From Desulfovibrio sp. (GTDB lineage: Bacteria > Desulfobacterota > Desulfovibrionia > Desulfovibrionales > Desulfovibrionaceae): DNA of 16,708 bases. How positions within the stretch are numbered: the first letter of the stretch is position 1; every line of letters starts with the position of its first letter. This document shows, piece by piece, positions 8,434 through 14,992 of this stretch. A model generated the notes under the pieces. The model was not told the origin of the DNA. It saw nothing but the letters and a program-made list of their open reading frames with translations, and searched no databases. A program made the position numbers and the translations under genes. The stretch spans positions 1 to 16,708 of the forward strand of contig DQED01000301.1 in NCBI GenBank assembly GCA_003525525.1, given 5' to 3'.

Positions 8434-8468
8434 TGTCCGGCCGGGTGGGAATTATCCGCCGCCGGACA
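8434..8468 (-). promoter_or_regulatory. Perfect 8-bp dyad around a -10-like box, candidate operator/promoter
   Basis: TGTCCGGC (8434-8441) and GCCGGACA (8461-8468) are exact inverted copies 19 bases apart. On the minus strand GGATAAT (8451-8457) lies between them and resembles a -10 box; a good -35 is not evident. Arm spacing of about 27 bp centre to centre suits a dimeric regulator. It sits about 275-310 bp upstream of the binding-protein gene. No regulator gene is present in the window. Confidence 0.3.
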
Positions 8469-8517
8469 ACGTGGCGGAATCGAGGGGCTGACGGTGCGAA
8501 CTTTTCAGAGCAAACAG

Positions 8518-8555
8518 GTCCAGGTGCCGCCGCTGTCGCTCACCGGGGCATGGAC
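8518..8555 (-). terminator. Weak hairpin after the APS-kinase-like gene
   Basis: On the minus strand GTCCA and GGTG pair with CACC and TGGAC around a 14-base loop, with six unpaired bases on one side. It begins seven bases after the stop codon at 8562 and is followed by a modestly T-rich stretch (CTGTTTGCTCT). It may end the upstream transcript, but it is a poor match to an intrinsic terminator. Confidence 0.25.
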
Positions 8556-8561
8556 AATGTC

Positions 8562-9104
8562 TTAACGGCCACATGATTCGCCGAGCGCGGCAAGGGCGGC
8601 CTCGAAAACACGCCTGACCATTTTGGGAACTTCGGACAAGTCGCCGTTGTTGGTCAGCCTCAAATGCGGCGCTTTCGGTGCCTGAACCACAATGTGCAAT
8701 CCCACCATGTTGGTTTCCCTCCCCTGTTCGGCTCGGCGATACAGGCCCTTGGGATCCCGTTTCCGCAGCACTTCGGGGGAAACGTCGAGATATGTCTCGA
8801 AGTAGCCGGGGAGATTCTTCCTGTTCCAGTCATGAATCTCGTGATACAGGGACATGGTGGCTACGATGACCGGAAAGCCCTGTTCGGCCAGCATTCGGGC
8901 GAACCGGCAGATGCGGTAGGCGTTTTTCAGACGGCTTTCAGGGTCATGGCCGCAGTTTTCATCGCCGATGGCGTCCCTGACCGCATCCCCATCGAGCAGG
9001 ATGGCCGGGTGGCCGACCTCGGCGAAGAGGTCGCAAAGAGCGGCGGCAATGGTGGACTTTCCGGCGCCGGAGAGGCCGGTCAGCCAGATCACGCACGGCT
9101 TCAT
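8562..9104 (-). CDS. APS-kinase-like P-loop kinase, probable cytidine diphosphoramidate kinase
   Basis: The 180-residue product has the adenylylsulfate kinase fold: Walker A GLSGAGKS (10-17), LLDGDAVRD (36-44), RDPKGLYRRA (116-125). It differs from true CysC at substrate positions: the usual ISPYR segment is replaced by MSLYHEIHDWNR (84-95) and the FTGIDxPYE segment by MVGLHIVVQAP (133-143). In Campylobacter jejuni the homologous small kinase Cj1415 phosphorylates the 3'-hydroxyl of cytidine diphosphoramidate, and the same partner genes occur here. I therefore favour that role over sulfate activation; no ATP sulfurylase subunit is nearby. Its ATG overlaps the methyltransferase stop (ATGA, 9101-9104), implying coupled translation. 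It is the last gene of its cluster. Confidence 0.7.
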   Translation of the reverse strand: MKPCVIWLTGLSGAGKSTIAAALCDLFAEVGHPAILLDGDAVRDAIGDENCGHDPESRLKNAYRICRFARMLAEQGFPVIVATMSLYHEIHDWNRKNLPGYFETYLDVSPEVLRKRDPKGLYRRAEQGRETNMVGLHIVVQAPKAPHLRLTNNGDLSEVPKMVRRVFEAALAALGESCGR

Positions 9105-9850
9105 GCCTTTTTCGCCGCCCAGATCCTGGTGGCATAAGGCACTGTGATGGAGTCTTTCCCCAGGCCCCGCAAATAGGTCTCGATGCCGCGTACGATCTCA
9201 AGGAACTTTTCCCCGGCCTGTCGTTCAAGGGTGGCGTGAGAACGCCAGGCCTCGATGCAGTCTTCCACCTTCTGGACGTGAGAAACCTCGCCCTCGATTT
9301 TTTCGACCTTGCCGAACAGCCCGCTTTTATTGATGACTTCGGTCTGGTCTTCACGCCGGGTTCCATAGCCGTATTCCGGGATGGCGCCCTTGATGATCGC
9401 CTCGATTTCGGCCTGGATCGGGTCCGCAAGGTCACGATGGTTCCACATGCAGGCGAACATGCCGCCCGGCCGCAGGATGCGCGCTGTCTCCGCCAGCGTC
9501 TTCTGGCGGTCGGTCACATTGAAAGAGGAGCCGAAGGTCACCATGGCAAAGGAGGCGTCCGGCAGGCCGGTCTTTTCTCCCGTGGCCTCGATCCAGGATA
9601 CATGCGGATATTTCGCCGTGCGCCGGACGCCGTTTGCGCGCATGGCGTCGTTGGGTTCGACCGCGGTTACGGCTAACCCGGCTTCGGCCAAATGCAGGGT
9701 CAGATGCCCGGCGCCCGCGCCCATGTCGCAGACGTGATCGCCCCCCTTGGCTCCGCTCAGGGCAATGAGGCGCAAGATGGCCTTGGCGGAGTAGTCCGGC
9801 CGTTTGAGATAGGCGTCAGCCAGTTCCGTATAGTCCCACTGGGTTTTCAT
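9101..9850 (-). CDS. Class I SAM-dependent methyltransferase, possible phosphoramidate O-methyltransferase
   Basis: The 249-residue product has a Rossmann methyltransferase core: motif I VCDMGAGAG (40-48), an acidic residue E65 ending the second strand (AVEPNDAM), and RILRPGGMF (124-132) before strand five. No membrane segment or signal is seen. A CGGAG lies just ahead of the ATG at 9850, 16 bp after the cytidylyltransferase gene, and the gene overlaps the kinase by four bases. In the C. jejuni pathway two methyltransferases (Cj1419, Cj1420) sit in the equivalent place, and the final group is an O-methyl phosphoramidate. Methylation of the phosphoramidate is therefore plausible, but the acceptor could also be a sugar. 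Fold is certain; substrate is inference. Confidence 0.75.
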   Translation of the reverse strand: MKTQWDYTELADAYLKRPDYSAKAILRLIALSGAKGGDHVCDMGAGAGHLTLHLAEAGLAVTAVEPNDAMRANGVRRTAKYPHVSWIEATGEKTGLPDASFAMVTFGSSFNVTDRQKTLAETARILRPGGMFACMWNHRDLADPIQAEIEAIIKGAIPEYGYGTRREDQTEVINKSGLFGKVEKIEGEVSHVQKVEDCIEAWRSHATLERQAGEKFLEIVRGIETYLRGLGKDSITVPYATRIWAAKKA

Positions 9851-9866
9851 GTCGTCTCCGAATTGT

Positions 9867-10628
9867 TCACGAACGGAAATCGTGCGTCCACGGTTTGCCC
9901 TTCCGATCGGCCAGGGCCAGCATGTCCTCGTAAGCGCGAAGATCGCCCTCGCTGTCGATCTCGCACCAGCCGCCCGCGATGGGAACGGCCGTGATCGACG
10001 CCCCCCGTTCCAGAAGGCGCCGCAAAAGGGCGGTCATGTCCAGGCGGTCGATCGCGTCGCTGGACAGTCCGTCCAGGAACTCCCGGACGGACGCCCAACC
10101 CTTGGGCGTGAAATACAAGAGCCCCATGTACTGCCCCTTGACTTCGTCGCGCGATGCCGGAGAGCCGCCGATTTCCCGCAACCGACCGCCTTTGGCGTCA
10201 AACGTTTCGGCGTCGGACAGTGGATCGGGAAAACGCAGCGACCAGAGGGCTTCCCATTCCCGGTCATAGGTCAGGCGGATGTCGCCCCCCGCTTCCAGCA
10301 GGTGGCGAACATGTTCGCTACGATAGACAATATCGGAATAGGAGACCAGACAGGGGGCGCTTGAAAGAAAAGCTTCGGCGCAGGTCAAGGTGACCACCAT
10401 GTTGCTCACGTCCCATCGCGGATTGTCCACGGTCTCGAATTCACCTTGCAGGCTTTCGCCGAGATAACCGCGAACCACCACGACACGGTCGATTCCGGCC
10501 GCCCTCAGGGCTCCGGTCTGCCAATCGAGCAACGTGCGCCCGCCGATCTTGACCTGCGATTTATGCCGGGTCTCGGTCAGCTTTTGCATGCGCGAGCCGC
10601 GTCCGGCCGCCAATATGATCGCATTCAT
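9867..10628 (-). CDS. LicC/PntC-like nucleotidyltransferase, probable CTP:phosphoglutamine cytidylyltransferase
   Basis: The 253-residue product begins with the nucleotidyltransferase signature LAAGRGSRM (6-14), followed by HKSQVKIGG (22-30) with the expected lysine. SYSDI (96-100) and EIDSEGDL (223-230) give the two metal-binding aspartates D99 and D225. Relatives activate small phospho-compounds with CTP: LicC (phosphocholine), PntC (aminoethylphosphonate) and Cj1416 (L-glutamine phosphate, forming a gamma-glutamyl-CDP-amidate). The adjacent amidotransferase-like and glutamine-kinase-like genes favour the Cj1416 role. A PntC-like role in phosphonate tailoring is the main alternative, given the phosphonate operon nearby, but no phosphonate biosynthesis gene (PEP mutase) is present. 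The gene follows the amidotransferase gene by nine bases. Confidence 0.75.
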   Translation of the reverse strand: MNAIILAAGRGSRMQKLTETRHKSQVKIGGRTLLDWQTGALRAAGIDRVVVVRGYLGESLQGEFETVDNPRWDVSNMVVTLTCAEAFLSSAPCLVSYSDIVYRSEHVRHLLEAGGDIRLTYDREWEALWSLRFPDPLSDAETFDAKGGRLREIGGSPASRDEVKGQYMGLLYFTPKGWASVREFLDGLSSDAIDRLDMTALLRRLLERGASITAVPIAGGWCEIDSEGDLRAYEDMLALADRKGKPWTHDFRS

Positions 10629-10637
10629 GACTCCATT

Positions 10638-11264
10638 TCACTCCCAGCCGAACAGGGACCGGACAAGCCCTCTGTCGGTTTCGCTCACGGTTTCCTCGCG
10701 TTCCGGATGCCATTGCAGGCAGACAATCCGGCCGTCGCGGCTTCGCGCCCCTTCAACGCAACCGTCCCCGCTCACGGCGAAGGGGGAAAGCTCGGGAACA
10801 AGATCGTCCTCGCGCACGCAGAATCTGTGGAAGGAATTGACTTCGATCTCCCGCGTCCTGTTCCCTTGCGCAAGGTGGACTATGTGGCAGGCGGCCACAT
10901 GGACAGTCGGATCGGCCCGGGCGATGCGCCCCCCGAAATAGCTCTGCACGAACTGCAAGCCTCGGCACACGCCAAGGACCGGCAGCGTCCTCGCCAGGGC
11001 CAGGGCAAGGACGGCTTTCTCTGCGGCGTCCCTGACAGGATCCTGCCCAAGATCGTTCCCTCCGGTCAGGATGAACCCGTCAAGCTCCCAGCGGGCGATG
11101 CATTCCTCCGCCGCGCCGGGGGCGCTGGGCAAGGCCAGCCAGGCAGCCTCGGGAAGGACGGCGGCCATGAATGCCGCCCAATCCCTGGCCAGGACGTCGC
11201 GAATTTCGCCGTGGCCGGGCGCTCTATCGGAACGCATGGTCAGGCCGATGCGGTGCGCGGCCAT
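10638..11264 (-). CDS. Class I glutamine amidotransferase-like hydrolase, probable gamma-glutamyl-CDP-amidate hydrolase
   Basis: The 208-residue protein has a complete class I catalytic triad: nucleophile C100 in VLGVCRGLQ, H186 and E188 in LQWHPERE, with the oxyanion segment TGGNDL (67-72). It stands alone, without a synthetase domain, like PuuD-type gamma-glutamyl hydrolases. In C. jejuni, Cj1417 has this fold and removes glutamate from gamma-glutamyl-CDP-amidate, releasing cytidine diphosphoramidate; the neighbours here are those of Cj1417. Polyamine catabolism (PuuD) is unlikely because no puu genes are near. The start at 11264 lies one base after the kinase stop codon; an internal ATG at 11237 would remove the first beta-strand (HRIGLTMRSD), so the longer form is preferred. 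Confidence 0.78.
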   Translation of the reverse strand: MAAHRIGLTMRSDRAPGHGEIRDVLARDWAAFMAAVLPEAAWLALPSAPGAAEECIARWELDGFILTGGNDLGQDPVRDAAEKAVLALALARTLPVLGVCRGLQFVQSYFGGRIARADPTVHVAACHIVHLAQGNRTREIEVNSFHRFCVREDDLVPELSPFAVSGDGCVEGARSRDGRIVCLQWHPEREETVSETDRGLVRSLFGWE

Positions 11265-11265
11265 C

Positions 11266-13668
11266 TCAAGCGTTTCCCAACCGGCCGGCTGGCCTCAGGA
11301 TTTTCTGCCCGGCGTTTATTTCGCACCGTTGCGACTTGACCACGCGTTCGAAAAGCATCTCGCCGCAGCCGATGGCTGCGGGCAGGCCGTATTCCGCGCA
11401 GCGGATGGCCATATGCGAATTTGTCCCTCCATATTTAGTCACAAGTCCCGCGATGCCCTTTGTAAAAATCCAGTCGAAGCCCGGATCGGCGTTTTCGATG
11501 CATATGATCTTGCCGCGCAGGGATCCCCCCTCCGAGCCGCTTGCCCCAAGCGCGATCACATCAGCTTCCAACCGTTTGTCGGTGATGAAGTTGGGTTCGC
11601 TGCGGTGCTGGGGCACGATATAAATGTCACGGGGGGAGCGTATCAGGTAGCTCAGCTTGAAGGATCTCGCCAGGGCGTGCTGGGCGCGCCCTTGTTCGAT
11701 GAGTCGCATGAAATGCTCGCGAGGATCGCTTTGGATGGGGGCATTGAGTGTATCCAGGATGCCGGCCAGGTTCATGTTGGAAATCTGCTCCCGGTCGAAT
11801 TCCAGCAGGGCGCCCCAGGCGGCCAAGCCTTCGATGGCGTCGGACAGGTTCCGGGTGAAGATGAATTTGGCGTACTCCCGACCGGCGATGGCCTTCCCGG
11901 CGTAGCGAAACAACCCGTCCGCGTCGATGGCGTCGATGCCCGAGGCCTGGAACAACTCGTTCAACAGCCGCCGTTCGGTCGTTGAGAGTTCGAAGCACCA
12001 AGCCTCTCCGCCGACTCCGGCCGGGATCGCGTTGTTGTCGAAAAGCCCTGGACGGTCGGCGTATCTGGGCGAAAGAACGTCATAGGTTCCGGGGCGCAGA
12101 CGCCCGTATCGCTCCATAAACACTTCCCGGTCCATCCGTCCCTGGCAAACCGCCAGAAAATCCTCGCTCATTTCGCCGGAAACGGTTTTCACCGTCCGCT
12201 TGAAAAAGGCCGCCCGTTCTTTGGAGATCGCGCCCTTTGTGATGGCCGCCCGCAGGAAGGCCTCGGCGATGAAGGCGTGGCGGGCGATGATCGAAAAGGG
12301 CCTCGTGCCGAGCTCCCGGCATTCGTCAAGAAGCAGCCTGACCATGGACAGGATGTCGAAAACGTCCCTGCTTGCGAAGTCCGTGGTTCCCCGGCCGCGC
12401 TGCAAGGTTTCCAGCCGTCGGATCAGACCGAGAGCCTTGGCAAGAGAACCGTCAGGGCCGAGGTTGAGACAATTGTTGGTCAAGCCCAACAGCCGGCTCT
12501 TGTAGTCCGCCAACTCCCCGTCGTCGAGAAGGCCCGGATAGCGTCGAGCAAACGTTGCATCAAAGCACGGATCATGCGTCGTCATGGCCACTTCGAACTC
12601 GACCTTGTCATGCAGTTCCGGATGGCTGCTCAACCTGTCCAGCCAGGCTTCGACAAGCTTCTCGCCCGTCTTCGGGGCAAGCCCCTCGGGCAGGAAGGAA
12701 TTGAAGCTGTTGCGCACATCGATGTAGGGCCGCCCGGCCACCAGGACCATGAGTTCCTCGGGCGGCATGGCCCTGTAGCCCATGTCCTCTCGCGCCAAGC
12801 TCCATACCCGGCGCGTGATGATGTCACGGTAGAGCGAGACGGCCAGGGAGCTGGGCGCCACCCCGATGATTTCGGCCGGATTCCAGTCCGGCATGGTTCC
12901 GAGCATGGTCGTCCGACCGCGCAGGCCAGGCCTTGGTGCGAAATACTGGCGCACGAAACGCTCCACATGGCGAATGCTGCCGGAAATCGAGGATTCCACC
13001 CCTCCCGACCAGCCGGAAGCCGTACAAATGCGCCGGACCTGAAACAGATGCATGACGCCACGCCGGTCCAGCCCGAACTCGATATCCAACGGCACTGCGC
13101 CGAAAATGCCCTCCAGCGATTTGGCCAGTGCAACCATCTTTCGCAAGCGCGGCGAGTCGAAATCCTCGTCCCGCACATCCCGGTAGATGAAGACCGTCTT
13201 GCTGGCCCCGGTTCCGCCGGTCACCGAATCCGTGCGCCCGGACTCGTCGTCGTAGTTGATCGAGTAATATGGGGAGCCGTCCTCGTGGCAGCGGGTCATG
13301 ATCACCCCGCTGGCCTCGATTTCGTCAATCATGGGCTGCACCAGCACCTGGTCCCCGACGTCGCCCGCGTAAGAGTCGATCACTGTTTCGATGGCCAGCC
13401 TGAGCGCCTCGGAATCGCAGGGGTCGACGTTGAGCATGGAGTGAAAAGCGCCTGCCATGGATTTGTCGCCGCCGTCCTCGCCCCGGGAACTGCTGCGAAT
13501 GACTAAGCTCTTCTTTTTTTGAGCGAAGGCTTTTCGAATGTCATCGGTCACCGCCCCGCGATCATCGCGCCAGCGTTTGACGTCGAAATAGTAGATTTCA
13601 GGGATGTTGAGATCATATTTCTTCAAGGAAAGAAGCGTTTCCGCCTTGGTTCCAAATTGGACTTTCAT
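11266..13668 (-). CDS. PEP-synthase-like three-domain kinase, probable L-glutamine kinase
   Basis: The 800-residue product has an N-terminal ATP-grasp domain (about 1-220) with VIRSSSRGED (56-65), QVLVQPMI (107-114), PLDIEFGLD (193-201) and LFQVRRI. A long central domain (about 220-690) includes ERYGRLRPGTYDVLSPRY, and the C-terminal phosphohistidine swivel domain has GGTNSHMAIRCAEYGLPAAIG with catalytic H752. It lacks the TIM-barrel PEP/pyruvate domain of PPDK and PEP synthase, so it does not make PEP. Cj1418 of C. jejuni has this layout and phosphorylates the amide nitrogen of L-glutamine through a phosphohistidine, making the P-N bond; rifampin phosphotransferase is the other known relative. 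The adjacent hydrolase and cytidylyltransferase strongly favour glutamine kinase. A GGAAG lies ahead of the ATG; the gene ends one base before the next. Confidence 0.82.
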   Translation of the reverse strand: MKVQFGTKAETLLSLKKYDLNIPEIYYFDVKRWRDDRGAVTDDIRKAFAQKKKSLVIRSSSRGEDGGDKSMAGAFHSMLNVDPCDSEALRLAIETVIDSYAGDVGDQVLVQPMIDEIEASGVIMTRCHEDGSPYYSINYDDESGRTDSVTGGTGASKTVFIYRDVRDEDFDSPRLRKMVALAKSLEGIFGAVPLDIEFGLDRRGVMHLFQVRRICTASGWSGGVESSISGSIRHVERFVRQYFAPRPGLRGRTTMLGTMPDWNPAEIIGVAPSSLAVSLYRDIITRRVWSLAREDMGYRAMPPEELMVLVAGRPYIDVRNSFNSFLPEGLAPKTGEKLVEAWLDRLSSHPELHDKVEFEVAMTTHDPCFDATFARRYPGLLDDGELADYKSRLLGLTNNCLNLGPDGSLAKALGLIRRLETLQRGRGTTDFASRDVFDILSMVRLLLDECRELGTRPFSIIARHAFIAEAFLRAAITKGAISKERAAFFKRTVKTVSGEMSEDFLAVCQGRMDREVFMERYGRLRPGTYDVLSPRYADRPGLFDNNAIPAGVGGEAWCFELSTTERRLLNELFQASGIDAIDADGLFRYAGKAIAGREYAKFIFTRNLSDAIEGLAAWGALLEFDREQISNMNLAGILDTLNAPIQSDPREHFMRLIEQGRAQHALARSFKLSYLIRSPRDIYIVPQHRSEPNFITDKRLEADVIALGASGSEGGSLRGKIICIENADPGFDWIFTKGIAGLVTKYGGTNSHMAIRCAEYGLPAAIGCGEMLFERVVKSQRCEINAGQKILRPAGRLGNA

Positions 13669-13692
13669 CTTGCGCTTCCTTACGGCCGATGC

Positions 13693-14808
13693 CTATCTGA
13701 TGATCCCGACTCGCTTGCAATTGTCAATATAGGCAGCCATATTTTCCAGAAGTTCCCTGCAGGTATGACATTCCCTGTAGATTTCGTTCGTCTCGGAAAG
13801 GCCCTTTTTTTGAAGAATCCTGTAAAAAGCGATGACCTTCATGATGTAGAGGTTGCCCTTCGCGTTGACGCGCCCCGGGGGGGCGCCAAAGGCGATGTCA
13901 CGGAAAAAGGGGTTGAGCAGCATATGCGGCATGATGTCCGGCGCGGCCACCGCAGGCTTTCCCACCGTCAGTTCGTAGCCCAAAGCGCGCATGACCGTGG
14001 CGGCGGTCTTTTCAATCTCCGCCACGCACTCCTCCTCGCCCTCCCTGTTGCGCCAAAAATCCATGACTTGCGTTCCCGGTGCCGGAAGCGGGCGGCCCTG
14101 CCTTTCGAGATAACGCTCATAGGAGGACCGGTTGAGCGCCTGTTCCACTCGCTCGGGCACGACCTCGATCCCGAAATGATCGAGAACCTGTTCAAAGGTC
14201 GCCCTGGCGTCCGCCTTGTAGTCTTCGTAGCGGCAGAAAAAACGGCTTGGATGCTTGAGCCACAGCCGGTGGAAGATGTCCCAGTTATCCACGGCGTCAA
14301 GCAGCGACTCGTGAAAAGGCCAGCGCAGCCAGTCCTTGTAAGTCGCCGCCCCAACCATGTCTTTCTCCCGCCGATACTGGAGATACAGAGCGTCGCGCGG
14401 GTCTCTGGTAAACACCGTCACCTTGTTGCACAGCATATGCTTGTAGGGAAAGACATGCCCCCAGATCACTTCGACGTCATCGCGGAAAAGGAAGGATTCG
14501 TTGTCCGAAAAGGCGGGGATGTAGCTCTTGAAGCGTTCGTAGGCCCCGACGTAATGCCGGCCGTCCCGTACCAGCCAGTCCTTCTCCCTGCACCTGTAGG
14601 TGCTGACCTTCACGCCCGATTCGAGCAGACAGTTGATCAGCCAGTGTCCACCTGTCGGCAGCCAGGGCGTCGCCAGATATACGATTCGCGCCATTGCCTT
14701 GTCTGTCTCCCGAAGAAACCTGTCAAATTTTCCGAAGATGCCCGAGGTTTTTGTAACCCAGCAATTTCCATGCCCATACTTGGCCTGGCGTAGGCCGCTC
14801 ATGTTCAT
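13693..14808 (-). CDS. Divergent sulfotransferase-fold protein, candidate phosphoramidate transferase
   Basis: The product (371 residues) has the PAPS-sulfotransferase layout: a strand-loop-helix RIVYLATPWLPTGGHWLINC (41-60) where the 5'-phosphosulfate loop should be, and VTVFTRDPRDALYLQY (130-145) where the 3'-phosphate motif should be. Both are altered. The loop lacks the Lys/Arg of the usual PKSGTTW, and the 3' motif keeps R135 but has leucine (L143) in place of the conserved serine. The C-terminal third (about 290-371) is not recognisable. As first gene of the phosphoramidate-type cluster it may transfer the group from 3'-phospho-CDP-amidate, a PAPS look-alike, to a glycan; true sulfotransfer remains possible. 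The start is uncertain: the sequence before M39 (14694) has less typical codons, and starts at 14808, 14802 or 14694 all lack a good ribosome site. Confidence 0.7.
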   Translation of the reverse strand: MNMSGLRQAKYGHGNCWVTKTSGIFGKFDRFLRETDKAMARIVYLATPWLPTGGHWLINCLLESGVKVSTYRCREKDWLVRDGRHYVGAYERFKSYIPAFSDNESFLFRDDVEVIWGHVFPYKHMLCNKVTVFTRDPRDALYLQYRREKDMVGAATYKDWLRWPFHESLLDAVDNWDIFHRLWLKHPSRFFCRYEDYKADARATFEQVLDHFGIEVVPERVEQALNRSSYERYLERQGRPLPAPGTQVMDFWRNREGEEECVAEIEKTAATVMRALGYELTVGKPAVAAPDIMPHMLLNPFFRDIAFGAPPGRVNAKGNLYIMKVIAFYRILQKKGLSETNEIYRECHTCRELLENMAAYIDNCKRVGIIR

Positions 14809-14901
14809 CTCACGAGGCGAGGGGAAAGATGGGCGGCGAAACCGTTACCTGGGTTGCGGTTTATTGCGCCAGCCCTCTGCCTTGTCTGTCGTGCCCGGCC
14901 T

Positions 14902-14927
14902 GCATGCGAATCCGTCCTTTCGTATGC
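14902..14927. promoter_or_regulatory. Dyad upstream of the phosphoramidate-type cluster
   Basis: GCATGCGAA (14902-14910) and TTCGTATGC (14919-14927) form an inverted repeat with eight of nine matches around eight bases. It lies about 95-120 bp upstream of the first gene of the cluster, in the only non-coding stretch before it, so it could be an operator. An AT-rich patch at about 14972-15003 could supply a promoter. No T-run follows on either strand, so it is not a terminator. Confidence 0.2.
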
Positions 14928-14992
14928 GGCGGGCGCACGCGGAGGTGTTCCGGGACGCCTCGATGTTGAAGCTGTTTGATAACATTATGAAA

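Larger units (their letters stand above)
8161..8561 (-). other. 400-bp intergenic control region of the phosphonate operon
   Basis: No credible gene lies here: short ORFs in several frames have no ribosome site or family marks. The region separates the phosphoramidate-type cluster from the phosphonate operon on the same strand, and should hold the promoter of the latter. It contains an inverted repeat around a promoter-like ATTATCC (8434-8468), bulged hairpins at 8336-8397 and a weak hairpin just after the upstream gene (8518-8555). I recognise no known riboswitch. Confidence 0.5.

Noticed and set aside
8562..9104. Sulfate-activation cysC
   Set aside because: Substrate-contact segments differ from CysC, and neither sat/cysD/cysN nor PAPS reductase is nearby. 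Not fully excluded.
11266..13668. PEP synthase or pyruvate phosphate dikinase
   Set aside because: ATP-grasp and swivel-histidine domains are present, but the PEP/pyruvate-binding TIM barrel and its motifs are missing and the C-terminus ends at the histidine domain. The genes around it point to glutamine phosphorylation.
14695..14890. 13-bp direct repeat TGCCTTGTCTGTC at 14695-14707 and 14878-14890
   Set aside because: A pair of 13-mers this similar is expected about once by chance in a window of this size, the flanks do not match, and no element is visible between the copies.
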